From Planctomycetota bacterium (GTDB lineage Bacteria > Planctomycetota > Phycisphaerae > Phycisphaerales > UBA1924): a stretch of 64,000 nucleotides of DNA. The position numbers and the translations under genes are program-made. The stretch lies in the NCBI GenBank assembly GCA_018968885.1, contig JAGWZK010000018.1, positions 1-64,000 of the forward strand, read 5' to 3'. This document shows, in pieces, positions 36,984-45,112 of the stretch. The number at the start of each line of letters is the position of its first letter. Position 1 is the first letter of the stretch. The notes under the pieces were generated by a model that worked only from the letters and a program-made list of their open reading frames with translations, was not told where the DNA came from and did not search any database.

Positions 36984-37406
36984 ATGTCCCTTGACCCTCC
37001 GAAGCAGCCCAGCAAGACCCCCTCAGCGCAGGATGCGCCCATGCTCGTGACCCGCCAAGCCCTCCCCACCACTCGCGAATCGATCACCCATAAGTTCACG
37101 ATCGATAAGTACGAGGGCTACCTCACCATCGGTCTGTATCCCGATGGCCGCCCCGGTGAGATCTTCATCAAGATGGCCAAAGAGGGTTCCACGATCTGCG
37201 GCTTGTGCCAGGCCTTCTGCCGCGCGTTCAGTCTGGCGATTCAACTTGGGCTGTCGATCGATGAGGCGGTGGAGCGTTTCAAAGACATGCGCTTTGAGCC
37301 GATGGGCCCGACGAGCAATCCGGATATTCCCGAGGCGATGTCGATCGTGGATTACGTGGCGCGGTATCTGGAACTGCACTTTGGTGAGAGTCGCCGCGGG
37401 GCGTGA
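36984..37406 (+). CDS. Stand-alone TSCPD-domain protein (class II ribonucleotide reductase tail)
   Basis: 140 residues. From about residue 35 the sequence is the TSCPD domain normally found at the C-terminus of B12-dependent ribonucleotide reductase: KFTIDKYEGYLTIGLYPDG, PGEIFIKMAKEGSTICGL, MRFEPMGPTSNPDIPEAMS and VDYVARYLEL. The adjacent CGLCQAFCR adds Cys residues. Here it is a separate gene with a 30-residue Pro/Thr-rich lead. No reductase gene lies in the window. It may act with, or in place of, the tail of NrdJ; that is inference. Confidence 0.85.
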   Translation: MSLDPPKQPSKTPSAQDAPMLVTRQALPTTRESITHKFTIDKYEGYLTIGLYPDGRPGEIFIKMAKEGSTICGLCQAFCRAFSLAIQLGLSIDEAVERFKDMRFEPMGPTSNPDIPEAMSIVDYVARYLELHFGESRRGA

Positions 37407-37436
37407 GCCGTCGTCGATGCGGTGCTTTCGTGAAAC

Positions 37437-37467
37437 GTACATTCCGTACGTTGCGTACACTCTGTAC
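37437..37467 (+). promoter_or_regulatory. Four GTAC sites at exact 9-bp spacing: likely toxin-antitoxin operator
   Basis: GTAC occurs at 37437, 37446, 37455 and 37464, each separated by 5 nt (ATTCC, GTTGC, ACTCT). Each neighbouring pair forms a GTAC-N5-GTAC palindrome. The array ends 17 nt before the antitoxin ATG, where Phd/YefM-type antitoxins bind to repress their own operon. A -10-like TACATC/TACACT overlaps it. Confidence 0.7.
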
Positions 37468-37484
37468 ATCAAAGGAGCACCACG

Positions 37485-37844
37485 ATGGACCGCATCGAAG
37501 CAACCCGCATGCGCGAGGAGTTTTCCGACACCATCGATCGCGTGCGTTTCACTGGCGACCGTGTCGTCATCCGCAAGCGCGGGAAAGATGTCGCCGCCAT
37601 TGTCTCGCTCGATGATCTGGCCGCGATCGAGGCGATGGAAGATGCCTTGGATCTTGCCGAGTCAAGAAAGATCCTTGTCGACCCCAAAGAGAAGCGCATC
37701 AGCAACGCCGATGTGAGAAAGGCACTGGCCGCCAAGGCGGCGGGAAAGCAGGCCTCTCCTCGCACCTCGATCAGCACAAAGAAGACTCGCAACACAAATC
37801 GCTCCAAATCTGCGGGGCGCAAAGTCGATGGACGCGGTCGGTGA
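37485..37844 (+). CDS. Phd/YefM-family antitoxin
   Basis: 119 residues. The N-terminal half has the Phd/YefM fold pattern: IEATRMREEFSDTIDRVRFTG, DRVVIRKRGKDVAAIVSLDDL, IEAMEDALDLAES. This part dimerises and binds DNA. The C-terminal half is basic and disordered-looking (KKTRNTNRSKSAGRK), longer than usual, and is where toxin binding is expected. AAGGAG (37472-37477) precedes the ATG. The stop overlaps the RelE start (GTGA). Control is probably by binding to the GTAC array just upstream. Confidence 0.9.
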   Translation: MDRIEATRMREEFSDTIDRVRFTGDRVVIRKRGKDVAAIVSLDDLAAIEAMEDALDLAESRKILVDPKEKRISNADVRKALAAKAAGKQASPRTSISTKKTRNTNRSKSAGRKVDGRGR

Positions 37845-38107
37845 GCTACTCCATTCAGTTCACATCCAGCGCTGCCAAGTCGCTGACGAAACTACCCGCC
37901 TCTGCCGCACAAAGAATAAGTGCTGTCATCGACACACTCGGAGCAAAGCCGCGCCCGCAGGGTTGCAAGAAACTCTCAGGCCAGGACAATCTGTACCGAG
38001 TACGCGCTGGCGACTATCGCATCGTTTACCAGATTCAAGACAAGCAACTGGTTGTGCTGATCGTGCGTATCGGGCACAGACGCGATATCTATCGCGATAT
38101 GGACTGA
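37841..38107 (+). CDS. RelE/ParE-family toxin
   Basis: 88 residues from a GTG overlapping the antitoxin stop. The RelE superfamily pattern is clear: IQFTSSAAKSLTKLPAS, ISAVIDTLGAKPRPQGCKKL, LYRVRAGDYRIVYQIQ, LVVLIVRIGHRRDIYR. The conserved Arg/Tyr residues of RelE-type mRNA interferases (RVRAGDYRIVY, GHRRDIY) are present, so it is probably an active ribosome-dependent RNase. Forms an operon with the Phd antitoxin. Confidence 0.93.
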   Translation: MSYSIQFTSSAAKSLTKLPASAAQRISAVIDTLGAKPRPQGCKKLSGQDNLYRVRAGDYRIVYQIQDKQLVVLIVRIGHRRDIYRDMD

Positions 38108-38177
38108 ATTTATCTCCCCATATGAGACAAGAACGTGCAGTACGCATCTGAACTGCCATCTTGTATATTCTTCACAC

Positions 38178-38342
38178 ATGCTCACACTCGCCCTCGGTCT
38201 TGATTTCGGACCATTTCCGGCGATTCTGCTTTCAGTCATTTTCTTTGCGATCTGGTACGTGGTGATTCGTCGCGCTGTGCGCGATGGAATGGGTGATGCC
38301 ATGAAAAGAGAACGGGAAGCACGTGGCGCGATCAAGCCGTGA
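38178..38342 (+). CDS. Very small single-span membrane protein
   Basis: 54 residues with one predicted membrane helix (about 11-30, FPAILLSVIFFAIWYVVIRR) and a basic cytoplasmic-like end (MKREREARG). Positive residues after the helix suggest N-out orientation. It lies 71 nt after the toxin and before another membrane protein. No family recognised; the coding case rests on the continuous, protein-like frame from an ATG to the TGA. Confidence 0.5.
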   Translation: MLTLALGLDFGPFPAILLSVIFFAIWYVVIRRAVRDGMGDAMKREREARGAIKP

Positions 38343-38370
38343 CATCACTCGCCGCTACAGGAACGCTTTC

Positions 38371-38775
38371 ATGCCGCAACACTCCGCGCCCACGCCTACT
38401 CCCACATTTCTCGCCATGGCTCTAGTTGCATCGGCCATTTGCTTTGTCGCAGCGATATTGGCGACAGTCGCCGTTTTCGTGTCTGAACACTCTCACACGG
38501 ATCGCGCTCTGGCTGTTTCAGAATGGACTGCCAACAGCGTGCCGCCGCCTTCGCCGCAGAATGAACCACCATTGCAGCGCACGGTCCTCAAGCAGATTCA
38601 GGAGCCGTTTCCGTCCTCTGACCGTGCAAGTATTCGAAACGCGATTGATCGCAACCTTCGGATTTCGCCTATTGATCATGCGGCCAAGGTAGCATCCGTG
38701 CTCGCATTGATCGCAGCCGCCGGGTCGATGATCGCGGCGATCTGTTGCTATGTTCGAGGTATGCCACGGCAATGA
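38371..38775 (+). CDS. Two-helix membrane protein, unknown function
   Basis: 134 residues. Two predicted membrane helices, about 16-37 (ALVASAICFVAAILATVAVFV) and about 108-125 (VLALIAAAGSMIAAICCYV), with a 70-residue loop that is Ser/Pro-rich. The ATG at 38371 has AGGAAC nearby and is preferred to a GTG at 38323 that would overlap the preceding small gene. No family recognised. Confidence 0.55.
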   Translation: MPQHSAPTPTPTFLAMALVASAICFVAAILATVAVFVSEHSHTDRALAVSEWTANSVPPPSPQNEPPLQRTVLKQIQEPFPSSDRASIRNAIDRNLRISPIDHAAKVASVLALIAAAGSMIAAICCYVRGMPRQ

Positions 38776-38810
38776 ATTGTGCGGCAGAGCAAGCGAACAC
38801 AACTCTTGAC

Positions 38811-39854
38811 TCACTTCCGCGGCACCCACCCGTACGTCACGTACTCGCGCTCGATCGTGCCATCGGAGAAAAGGTTCAGCATGGCGTAGCCATTATCACA
38901 CTCGCCATTCTTCCCCTTCCACCATGCGCCGCTGACCGCGCCGTTGCACAAATACGACACGCCGTTGTAATCCACACGATCGACCTGGTGCAAGTGGCCG
39001 GAGAGGCAGGCGCGGACGCCAGCGCCCGTGCCGCAACGTGCGTGAGTTTCGCGGAAGGCGATCCCCAACTGGTTCCAATCGCGGTGGATCTTGGACCCGC
39101 TGATCTTGTATTCCTTGTTTTTCTGCGGGTCGCCGGTGCCTTCGAAACTGGCGATGGACATGATGGGAATGTGCGACAGTACCAGCGCAGGCATCCCCAC
39201 GGGCAGGGCCTTGAACTGATCCTTGAGCCACCCCATCTGGGCCTCGTCCAGGAGCGCGGTGTACCCCTCTCCATCGGGATGCACACTGTCGATCACAAAG
39301 AAGCGCCACCCACTCTGATCAAAGGTGTAGTAGCGATCATTCAGTCGCAGCAATTCCGTGGACCACTTCTTTCCCCACTTGTCTTCATCGCCTTTGGTGC
39401 CGCTCTTTTTCTTGCCCCAGCCCCAGATGTCATGATTGCCGATGCAAGAGTGCACCTTGGAGCCACACTCATCCTGCATGATCTTGTGGTACAAGCTGGT
39501 GAGTTCGACCGCGCGCTCGCGCCCCGTATCAAAAATGTCCATCACGTGGTCGCCGCCGGTCAGCACCAGATCCGGCTTGTCTTTCTGATTGGCCAGATGC
39601 CGCAGACAGGCGATGAGCCCCTCGTTGGCGCCCAGTTCCGGCTGCACGTGCATGTCTGTAAGATGGGCCACGCGCAGCACGCGTTTGCGGGTTGCACCAC
39701 CGGGTACATCAGAGAGGATTTGTGCTCCGGGGCGACTTCCCCAGCCAGCGGTCGCAATATGGGGAAAGATCGCCGCGGCTCCGACACCAATCGCGCCGAA
39801 GCGCAGGAACGAACGCCGATCCAAACCACCGGTTCTCTGTGTCTGGTCGCTCAT
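38811..39854 (-). CDS. Tat-exported metallophosphoesterase
   Basis: 347 residues. A twin-arginine signal (RRSFLRFGAIGVGAAAIF) lies at about residues 14-37. Calcineurin-like motifs follow in order: HLTDMHVQ, GGDHVMD, GNHDIWG, SHIPIM and SGHLHQVD. These supply the two-metal site. The protein should fold in the cytoplasm and be exported by Tat. Substrate unknown; relatives hydrolyse phosphodiesters or phosphomonoesters. Start at 39854 is favoured over 39863 because it puts the RR close to the N-terminus. Downstream of the 102-aa gene on the same strand, with a gap of 33 nt. Confidence 0.92.
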   Translation of the reverse strand: MSDQTQRTGGLDRRSFLRFGAIGVGAAAIFPHIATAGWGSRPGAQILSDVPGGATRKRVLRVAHLTDMHVQPELGANEGLIACLRHLANQKDKPDLVLTGGDHVMDIFDTGRERAVELTSLYHKIMQDECGSKVHSCIGNHDIWGWGKKKSGTKGDEDKWGKKWSTELLRLNDRYYTFDQSGWRFFVIDSVHPDGEGYTALLDEAQMGWLKDQFKALPVGMPALVLSHIPIMSIASFEGTGDPQKNKEYKISGSKIHRDWNQLGIAFRETHARCGTGAGVRACLSGHLHQVDRVDYNGVSYLCNGAVSGAWWKGKNGECDNGYAMLNLFSDGTIEREYVTYGWVPRK

Positions 39855-39887
39855 GCTGCACACTCCGATTACTTGGGCAGTTATTGA

Positions 39888-40196
39888 TTAGCCGTTCTTG
39901 GTCGCTTCAAACGTTCCCACTACCCGCCCCACCACCACCGTGTATATCAGATTGCCGGTGTCCACATCTACATCCGGCAGGTAATCATCATCAAGAGAGC
40001 GTAAAAGCTCACCCACCGCCTCTTCGCTCCACCCACCTTGCGGCGCGGCATCCTCCAGCACCGTCATCGTCCCCGACACCACACCATTGGGGAGATAGTG
40101 CAGATCAGTCGCCGCGATCTCTTTGCCATCACGAATGGCGAGAAAGCGCTCAGAGCTTGCGGTCCGCAGAGTGCGTTTCCACACGATCAATCCCAT
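39888..40196 (-). CDS. Small hypothetical protein
   Basis: 102 residues, soluble, with a beta-strand-rich start (MGLIVWKRTL, FLAIRDGKEIAATDLHYLPNG) and an acidic middle (LLRSLDDDYLPDVDVD). GGGAG precedes the ATG. It lies 30 nt downstream of the DUF4236 gene and is probably cotranscribed with it. No known family recognised. Confidence 0.65.
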   Translation of the reverse strand: MGLIVWKRTLRTASSERFLAIRDGKEIAATDLHYLPNGVVSGTMTVLEDAAPQGGWSEEAVGELLRSLDDDYLPDVDVDTGNLIYTVVVGRVVGTFEATKNG

Positions 40197-40225
40197 GACA
40201 AGACTCCCTCTCTCATTGATCCAAT

Positions 40226-40567
40226 CTAGTTGATCCAGGAAACTGCTTTGCTATTCACGATGGCCCACACGCCCGCCGAGCCGAGCAGCACAGCACCAAC
40301 CGCAGCGACGAACATGATCAAGCATCCCTTGCCACCCTTGGCCAGCCCTTTGGCGGCACCGACCATCTGTGGCAGGGCCTGACCCGGACCCTTCTGGGTG
40401 CGGTATGACAAGCCGGTGCCGGGAACGCCGAAGCTGGTGTACTTCTTCCCCTTGGCAGAAACTCCCGTGCGCACGCCCATGCCTCCGACGGAATAGCCAA
40501 CGCCCGACTTACTGAGGTTGACGCGGAAGGGACCGACGCCGATGGACTTTCTGAAGATGAAACCCAT
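40226..40567 (-). CDS. DUF4236 domain membrane protein
   Basis: 113 residues. The N-terminal 55 residues are a DUF4236 module: MGFIFRKSIGVGPFRVNLSKSG, then GVGYSVGGMGVRTGVSAKG and FGVPGTGLSY. A basic/Gly-rich linker leads to a C-terminal membrane helix (CLIMFVAAVGAVLLGSAGVW). This family is short and widespread, with no established function. Likely in an operon with the 102-residue gene. Confidence 0.88.
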   Translation of the reverse strand: MGFIFRKSIGVGPFRVNLSKSGVGYSVGGMGVRTGVSAKGKKYTSFGVPGTGLSYRTQKGPGQALPQMVGAAKGLAKGGKGCLIMFVAAVGAVLLGSAGVWAIVNSKAVSWIN

Positions 40568-40785
40568 GAGCAGATGCTAGCAAAATCGCGCCCTCCCCGC
40601 ACCGAGAGCGAACCGATTGTGAAGTTTCCTTCACACACCCTTCACAGGACATTGATGCGATCTTGGTGGTGTTTGCCGCAGTGCATTTCTAGTCTCCGGC
40701 CAAGTTTGGAAACCTCGATCCGCCGGGCGTTTGTGTATCGCCCGCGAGGTGTCCAAACCGCACCCCAGTTCTCTAGGAGAGAGAT

Positions 40786-41469
40786 ATGAAGATCGCAATG
40801 CTGGCCCTCGCAGGCCTGGCCGCCGTGGCCAACGCCGACGTCATCACTCAGTGGACGTTCAATTCCAATCCCGCCGATGCCAACACGGCCACCGGCACCC
40901 TGACCCCTGCCACTGGCAGCGGCACCGCCGCCACTCTCGCTGGCAATACTCAGGTGTTCAACAGCGGAAACACCAATGACACCTCCTCCCCCGGCGACAA
41001 CAGCCGCTGGAGCGTGACGACCTTTGCCGCTCAGGGCACCGGCAGCGGCGCTCGCGGCGTGACGTACAACGTCTCCACCGCTGGTTACACCGGCATCAGC
41101 GTCAACTACTGGCACCGCTTCAGCAACACCTCCAACCGCTTCTCACAGGTTGAGTACACCCTCGATGGCAGCACCTACGCCGTCTTCACCAGCTTTGAGA
41201 ACACCTCGGGTGGCGATGCCTGGAACAACTACAACGTTGACTTCTCCAGCGTCGCGGGCGCAAATAACAACGCCAGCTTCGGCGTCCGCATCACCAGCAT
41301 CTTCGGTGGCGCGGGTTCATACGTCGCCAGCAACAGCACCAGCAACTACGCCACCACCGGCACGTGGGGCTTTGACCTGGTGACCTTCAACGGCACTCTG
41401 GTTCCCACCCCGGGCTCGGTCGCTTTGATGGGTCTCGGTGGTCTGCTGGCGGCTCGCCGCCGCCGCTGA
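40786..41469 (+). CDS. PEP-CTERM-like secreted protein, paralogue 1
   Basis: 227 residues: signal peptide 1-19 (LALAGLAAVANA), then ITQWTFNSNPADA, a Ser/Thr/Asn/Gly-rich beta domain, and the C-terminal anchor VPTPGSVALMGLGGLLAARRRR. AGGAGAG lies before the ATG. Related to the next two genes by the same QWTFN-type start and FDLVTFNGTL-type end. Exported and probably held at the outer surface; the sorting enzyme is not in this window. Single-gene transcript with its own terminator. Confidence 0.9.
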   Translation: MKIAMLALAGLAAVANADVITQWTFNSNPADANTATGTLTPATGSGTAATLAGNTQVFNSGNTNDTSSPGDNSRWSVTTFAAQGTGSGARGVTYNVSTAGYTGISVNYWHRFSNTSNRFSQVEYTLDGSTYAVFTSFENTSGGDAWNNYNVDFSSVAGANNNASFGVRITSIFGGAGSYVASNSTSNYATTGTWGFDLVTFNGTLVPTPGSVALMGLGGLLAARRRR

Positions 41470-41497
41470 TTTCTGATCTGATCTTTATAAACACCAG

Positions 41498-41522
41498 ACC
41501 GCCTCTTCGGAGGCGGTTTTTA
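41498..41522 (+). terminator. Intrinsic terminator after PEP-CTERM-like paralogue 1
   Basis: ACCGCCTC (41498-41505), tetraloop TTCG, GAGGCGGT (41510-41517), then TTTTATT. Perfect 8-bp stem with a UUCG-type loop and a U-run. Confidence 0.92.
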
Positions 41523-41660
41523 TTGGACCTTGCAACTCTCAGACTTTGCGCATCCTTTGCAGCAGTTCGCATGCACTGCGGTTATGATCTGCTCGTCGGA
41601 GTCGGGAATAGGAGCCCGTTTCCGGCATCGTGATTCGTGGACATTCGAGGAGATGAGACA

Positions 41661-42374
41661 ATGAAGATTTCCCTTGCTATCGCCGCGCTCGTCGCGGCAG
41701 CCGGTTCGGCTTCGGCCGACGTCGTTGCTTACTGGAATTTCAACAACAGCACTGCCAACACGACTGCTGGTCAGCTGGGTGTGCTCAACAGCTTCGCTGC
41801 TGACCAAGGATCGGGAACGGTGAGCGTCGGCAACGGCATCACTTTCAACACCGTCGCCGCTGGCACCGCTAACGGCGCTGCTGGCACATTCTCTGGCAAC
41901 GTGCTGAACGCTCTGGGGGCGGATGGCAGCGGCGGCGCACTTTCCGTGCAGGGCGCGGTTGGCGGCAGCGGTACCGCTCCGGTGACCTCGAACGGAGCCA
42001 CCGTTGACTTCACCATCAACATGAGCATCTTCACGAACCTGGTGATGACGTTTGCCGGCCGCGGCACCAGCACTGGATTCGGATCCAGCACTGACCCGAA
42101 TCAGGTGCTGATCTCCACCGATGGCGTGAACTTTTCTCAGGTCGCGACTTACGAGTCTCGCCAGACAACCTTCGCGCTGTACACCTTCAACATCGGCAAC
42201 GCTCTCGACGGAGCTTCGACCGCGATCGTTCGTCTTCGTCTGAACGGCGCATCCAGCGGTGCGGGCAACAACCGCATCGACAACGTTCAGCTCAACGCCA
42301 CCCTCGTTCCCACGCCCGGCTCGCTCGCTCTCGTCGGTCTCGGTGGCCTCGTCGCCACTCGTCGCCGCCGCTGA
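41661..42374 (+). CDS. PEP-CTERM-like secreted protein, paralogue 2
   Basis: 237 residues: signal peptide 1-21 (AALVAAAGSASA), VVAYWNFNNS start, Gly/Thr/Asn-rich body with FTINMSIFTNLVMTFAGRG, a DNVQLNATL ending strand and the anchor VPTPGSLALVGLGGLVATRRRR. GAGGAGATGAGACA lies before the ATG. Same domain type as the flanking genes, so the three probably arose by tandem duplication followed by divergence. Confidence 0.9.
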   Translation: MKISLAIAALVAAAGSASADVVAYWNFNNSTANTTAGQLGVLNSFAADQGSGTVSVGNGITFNTVAAGTANGAAGTFSGNVLNALGADGSGGALSVQGAVGGSGTAPVTSNGATVDFTINMSIFTNLVMTFAGRGTSTGFGSSTDPNQVLISTDGVNFSQVATYESRQTTFALYTFNIGNALDGASTAIVRLRLNGASSGAGNNRIDNVQLNATLVPTPGSLALVGLGGLVATRRRR

Positions 42375-42402
42375 ATCGACTCCTCACTTTGATTTCTTCC
42401 AG

Positions 42403-42433
42403 CACCCCGGCTCACGCTGGGGTGTTGTGTTTT
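42403..42433 (+). terminator. Intrinsic terminator after PEP-CTERM-like paralogue 2
   Basis: CACCCCGG (42403-42410), loop CTCACG, CTGGGGTG (42417-42424, one G-T pair), then TTGTGTTTTT. Shares its stem core with the terminators at 18686, 43323 and 57242. Confidence 0.88.
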
Positions 42434-42590
42434 TGAGGCCGATAACCCGGCGAGTACCAATCCGATTGGCGAGTTGGCCCGCACTTTGTCGTGGTTGCTG
42501 GAGTCGCGCCGCAGTCGGCCACTACACTCTTCCGTGGGCGCAGCGGCGGTATAGGAGCCTCTGCTGTGCACCAAGAGAGAGGAACTAGAC

Positions 42591-43295
42591 ATGAAGAGTT
42601 ATGTGTGTGGCGCGGCGTTCATCGCCGCGATGTCGTCCATCAGCCAGGCCGCCGTTGTGGCCCAGTGGACTTTCAACACTCCCGCGCCAACCGGCACGAG
42701 CATTCCTGTCGGTGCGAGCTACGTGTACAACCTTGCCGGAACGCCCATCGAAGCTGAAGCAGGCGCTCAGACCGCCGGCTCACGCGTGGGCTTTGTCCAC
42801 GCCAGCGCATCGAGCCAGGCGACCACCCCTGCCGGCAACGGTTCGCAATACTCCCTCAGCAGCACCTTCTGGGCTGCTGGCGATTACTACTACTTCACCG
42901 TCAACACCAGCAACTACACCAATATCTTCATCTCGTTTGATCAGACCCGCAGCAGCACCGGCCCAAACACCTTCTACATCGATGCCACGATCGATGGCGG
43001 TGCGACGTACTCACTTGTGAAGAACGACTACGCCGTGATTCAATCGGGCGGTGGGCAGCCGGCATGGTCGTCGAGCGGCGCTCGTCAGGCCAACTTCCTG
43101 ATCTCCTCCGCCGCGGCGATCGCCAACAACCAGTCTCTCGTCACGTTCCGCATCATCGCCAAGACCGGTGCTGGTTCGACCAACGGCACCAACCGCATCG
43201 ACAACGTCACCGTCGAAGGCGATCTGGTTCCCGCTCCCGGCTCGCTGGCTTTGGCCGGTCTGGGTGGCTTGCTCGCCGCTCGTCGCCGCCGCTGA
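42591..43295 (+). CDS. PEP-CTERM-like secreted protein, paralogue 3
   Basis: 234 residues: signal peptide 1-20 (AAFIAAMSSISQA), VVAQWTFNTPAPTG start, Tyr/Ser/Asn-rich middle (GDYYYFTVNTSNYTNIF), TNRIDNVTVEGDL and anchor VPAPGSLALAGLGGLLAARRRR. The TNRIDNV block is shared with paralogue 2. GAGAGGAAC precedes the ATG. Third of three tandem genes with separate terminators, so each can be expressed alone. Confidence 0.9.
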   Translation: MKSYVCGAAFIAAMSSISQAAVVAQWTFNTPAPTGTSIPVGASYVYNLAGTPIEAEAGAQTAGSRVGFVHASASSQATTPAGNGSQYSLSSTFWAAGDYYYFTVNTSNYTNIFISFDQTRSSTGPNTFYIDATIDGGATYSLVKNDYAVIQSGGGQPAWSSSGARQANFLISSAAAIANNQSLVTFRIIAKTGAGSTNGTNRIDNVTVEGDLVPAPGSLALAGLGGLLAARRRR

Positions 43296-43322
43296 TCCCG
43301 GCTTTGACACGTGATTTCCTCC

Positions 43323-43356
43323 AACACCCCGGCCAAGCGGCTGGGGTGTTGTGTTT
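43323..43356 (+). terminator. Intrinsic terminator after PEP-CTERM-like paralogue 3
   Basis: AACACCCCGGCC (43323-43334), loop AAGC, GGCTGGGGTGTT (43339-43350, one G-T pair), then GTGTTTC. A 12-bp stem. Confidence 0.85.
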
Positions 43357-43524
43357 CCAGACTGTGTTTCAAGACTGTGTTTCATGGTGCGAAACTGCGA
43401 TTCACACCGTCCGGGAACCCCCTGATAAAGCCCTTCATCACTGCCGTTCCGGCTGTCGTTGCCCCTTCCAGATTCCTACACTTCCGTTTCACCCTGAACC
43501 TGCACTTGCCTCCAAGGTCGCACT

Positions 43525-44691
43525 ATGACACAAGCTCCCTCTGCCCCTGCTTCCGCTACTGCATTCCGTCCTTTGCCCAAGGCCGCCGCGCCTGGTGACT
43601 ACGGCATCTCCGCCAAGCTCCCCGATGCCACGCTCATCAAGTGGCTCCGCGACATGATGCTCATCCGCGAGTTCGAGAATCGCTGCGCCCAGGCCTACCA
43701 GCAGGCCAAGATCGGCGGGTTCTGCCACCTCTACATCGGCCAGGAAGCTGCCGCCGTCGGCACCATCAACTCGCTGAACCACGATGACCCCATCGTCACC
43801 GCCTATCGCGACCACGGCCACGCCCTGGCTCGCGGCATGTCGGCCGATGCCTGCATGGCCGAGATGTACGGAAAGGTCACCGGCTGCGCCAAGGGCAAGG
43901 GCGGCTCGATGCACATGTTCGATAAGCCCAACTGGCTCTTTGGCGGCCACGGCATCGTCGGCGCTCAGACTCCACTGGGAACAGGGCTGGCCTTTGCCGC
44001 TCGCTACGAGTGGGAAGTGATGGGGAAGTCTGTCACGGGTGGCCCGGCAAAGAAGAAGGTCGCGCTGGCGTACCTGGGCGATGGCGCGCTGAATCAGGGC
44101 GCACTGCACGAGGCGATGAACCTCGCTGGCCTCCTCGATATCCCCGTCATCTACATCGTTGAAAACAACGGCTACAGCATGGGCACCGCCATCGAACGCG
44201 GCACCACCATGGCCCACGACCTCCGCAAAAAGGCCGAGGCCTACGGAATGGAAGGGGCGATCATCGACGGCTTTGATGTGATGAAGCTGTACGACCAGTT
44301 CAAGCCATTGGTTGATCGCTGCCGCGAGAATCAACGCCCCGCCTTCGTCGATCTCAAGACGTACCGGTACCTGGGCCACTCGATGTCCGATCCGCAGAAG
44401 TACCGCACGAAAGATGAAGTCGATCAATACAAGAACAACGACTCCATCGATCGCATGGCCTCGTACCTGATGAACGAGCGCAAGACGAATGGCAAGCCGA
44501 CGCTCTCCGAAGCCGACTTCCACGCGATGCAGGCCGAGCTCAAGGACATCTGCATGAAGTCACTCGAGTTCGCCGAGAACTCGCCGATTCCAGATGCGTC
44601 CGAGCTCTACACCGATGTGCTGTACAACCCGCAGCCGAATATGAGCCCGATGCGCGATTACACCCACGGTGTGAAGAATCCGTTGCTTTGA
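43525..44691 (+). CDS. pdhA: Pyruvate dehydrogenase E1 component, alpha subunit
   Basis: 388 residues. Thiamine diphosphate enzyme subunit that with PdhB decarboxylates pyruvate. Family blocks: MLIREFENRCAQAYQQAKIGG, LYIGQEAAAVG, YRDHGHALARG, AKGKGGSMHMF, GGHGIVGAQTPLGTGLA, the TPP/Mg motif starting GDG at about residue 185 with VENNGYSMGT about 27 residues on, and YRYLGHSMSDP (phosphorylation-loop region). AAGG lies before the ATG. Unusually, pdhB is not next to it but starts at 54585 on the same strand. Confidence 0.97.
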   Translation: MTQAPSAPASATAFRPLPKAAAPGDYGISAKLPDATLIKWLRDMMLIREFENRCAQAYQQAKIGGFCHLYIGQEAAAVGTINSLNHDDPIVTAYRDHGHALARGMSADACMAEMYGKVTGCAKGKGGSMHMFDKPNWLFGGHGIVGAQTPLGTGLAFAARYEWEVMGKSVTGGPAKKKVALAYLGDGALNQGALHEAMNLAGLLDIPVIYIVENNGYSMGTAIERGTTMAHDLRKKAEAYGMEGAIIDGFDVMKLYDQFKPLVDRCRENQRPAFVDLKTYRYLGHSMSDPQKYRTKDEVDQYKNNDSIDRMASYLMNERKTNGKPTLSEADFHAMQAELKDICMKSLEFAENSPIPDASELYTDVLYNPQPNMSPMRDYTHGVKNPLL

Positions 44692-44703
44692 CCTGATTGA
44701 GTT

Positions 44704-45072
44704 TCACGATTGATCGGCACCCGCCTCCACGGCGGGTGCTGTGCTTTTCGTCGCACTCCCCAGCACCTTCAACCCCACGATCCCCGCCGCGATGAGGACC
44801 ATGCACACCCACTGCGCAGCGTTCAGGCGTTCCCCGTACCACACGACTCCCATGATCGCGCTTCCCACCGCGCCGATGCCGACCCACACGGTGTACGACA
44901 CCGACAGCGGCAACTGCTTCATCGCCAGCGCGAGCAAGCCGAAACTCACGATCATCGCCACGATGGTCACGATACTCGGGCCCAGCTTGGTGAATCCATC
45001 GCTCTTTTTCATCGCGGTGGCCCAGACGACTTCCAGCAAACCGGCGATGATGAGGTAGATCCATGGTCCCAT
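44704..45072 (-). CDS. SMR-family small multidrug-resistance protein, SugE/Gdx type
   Basis: 122 residues with four membrane helices. The conserved Glu is in the first helix ([20 protein letters not shown]), and the KKSxGFT pattern points to the SugE (Gdx) subgroup, which exports guanidinium, rather than the EmrE drug exporters. Other blocks: [16 protein letters not shown] and WYGERLN. The C-terminus is extended by about 15 residues. Start at 45072, just 40 nt from the divergent Nudix gene, so both promoters share this short gap. Confidence 0.88.
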   Translation of the reverse strand: MGPWIYLIIAGLLEVVWATAMKKSDGFTKLGPSIVTIVAMIVSFGLLALAMKQLPLSVSYTVWVGIGAVGSAIMGVVWYGERLNAAQWVCMVLIAAGIVGLKVLGSATKSTAPAVEAGADQS

Positions 45073-45112
45073 GCACGAATCAAAGGCGCGGGAGGCACTA
45101 AAGTCCGGGGCG

